From Christensenella sp. UBA4263 (GTDB taxonomy: Bacteria > Bacillota > Clostridia > Christensenellales > Aristaeellaceae): DNA of 5,259 bases. The position numbers and the translations under genes are program-made. Shown here piece after piece: positions 4,806-5,259 of the stretch. The notes beneath the pieces are model-generated. The model had not been told where the DNA came from and made no database searches. It worked only from the letters and a program-made list of their open reading frames with translations. Where the stretch lies: NCBI GenBank assembly GCA_002395225.1, contig DGWH01000087.1, positions 1 to 5,259 on the forward strand, read 5' to 3'. Within the stretch, counting starts at the first letter, position 1; every line of letters starts with the position of its first letter.

Positions 4806-5259
4806 ATGAGAAAAATCTGCATTTCGATCATTTTGGTTATGCTGCTTTCCTCTGTCTGCCTGTTGGGCATGGCAGAGAATACGAGGCAGGTAACGCTGGA
4901 AGGATTCCGGGTAAAGGCAGTCGTCCCGGATGGCTATTCCTATTCAGACCGCTTTGTATCTGATGTTCTGTATGTGGGAATGCTCCGGTCGCAGGATCCG
5001 AAAAAACCCGTTGCCAGTATCACCATTGCCTTTGATGAGAATGCTCAGGGAAGGACACTGAATGAACTGAGTGAGGAAGAGATGGATGGCATGATCGCGC
5101 TCTTCCTGCAGGATACCCCTTCCGCAGTGGTCACGAAATCGGAGTCAGGAAAAGGAACCAAGATTCTGATTTTTGATAACCAGACCGCCAATGAGTGCAC
5201 CTATGATGTCATGACGCTCTGGAAAGGATACCAGATCGCGGTCCGGGTCGTTCCGGCTG
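4806..5259 (+). CDS. Secreted protein of unknown function, N-terminal part (runs off right edge)
   Basis: The frame is open from ATG 4806-4808 to the window end (151 codons plus one base). AGGAGG (4796-4801) lies 4 bases before the start. The N-terminus MRKICISIILVMLLSSVC is a signal peptide with likely cleavage after GMA (residue 23). The Cys at 18 does not sit in a good lipobox, so a soluble or wall-associated export product is more likely than a lipoprotein. The mature part begins ENTRQVTLEGF and has alternating strands, with PDGYSYSD (41-48) and KGYQIAVRVVP (140-150). This vaguely recalls PsbP/Mog1-like folds seen in small secreted Gram-positive proteins. That resemblance is only a pattern impression, and I do not recognise a family. 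The gene starts 46 bases after the SH3 gene with no terminator between, so the two are probably co-transcribed. Confidence 0.8.
   Translation, partial: MRKICISIILVMLLSSVCLLGMAENTRQVTLEGFRVKAVVPDGYSYSDRFVSDVLYVGMLRSQDPKKPVASITIAFDENAQGRTLNELSEEEMDGMIALFLQDTPSAVVTKSESGKGTKILIFDNQTANECTYDVMTLWKGYQIAVRVVPA

Noticed and set aside
4806..4874. Lipoprotein signal for the last gene, based on Cys at residue 18
   Set aside because: The residues before the Cys (LSSV) do not fit the lipobox, which needs Gly, Ala or Ser at -1. GMA followed by Glu is a better ordinary cleavage site.

Overview
The window looks like a chromosomal segment of an anaerobic Firmicute, most likely a Clostridia/Christensenellales-type gut or rumen bacterium. 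This is an inference from several points: an [FeFe]-hydrogenase maturase (HydF) next to the small ACT-fold 'iron-only hydrogenase system regulator', a CBS-containing family II pyrophosphatase, purine-rich Shine-Dalgarno sites of the GGAGG type before nearly every gene, and secreted SH3-domain proteins with Gram-positive-style signal peptides. No mobile element, CRISPR array, tRNA or rRNA was seen.

Left block (1-2726, all on the minus strand). In transcription order: a CBS/DRTGG-containing manganese-dependent inorganic pyrophosphatase (1107-2726), an 81-residue TM1266-like ACT-fold protein (807-1052), and the N-terminal 225 codons of hydF (1-676, running off the left edge). A well-formed stem-loop followed by a T-rich tract lies between the ACT gene and hydF and almost touches the hydF ribosome binding site. 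It either separates the units or acts as an attenuator.

Middle (2727-3536). A divergent intergenic region carries one promoter-like sequence facing each way. It leads left into the pyrophosphatase and right into a TetR-family repressor (2985-3536) whose ligand and targets cannot be read from the sequence.

Right block (3537-5259, plus strand). About 350 bases contain no gene but hold a strong extended -10 promoter and a structured leader. These precede a secreted protein (3893-4759) with short GPDGI..EYP repeats, an SH3b domain, a Pro/Tyr-rich 10-residue repeat linker and a second SH3b-like domain. A second secreted protein of unknown function (4806 onward, running off the right edge) follows after 46 bases and is probably co-transcribed. 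The pair looks like an exported cell-surface module unrelated to the hydrogenase block.

I do not see a clear new multi-gene system. The points most worth a second look are the terminator-like hairpin in the hydF leader, the non-canonical G4 motif of this HydF, the structured 5' leader of the SH3 gene, and the repeat architecture of the secreted protein.
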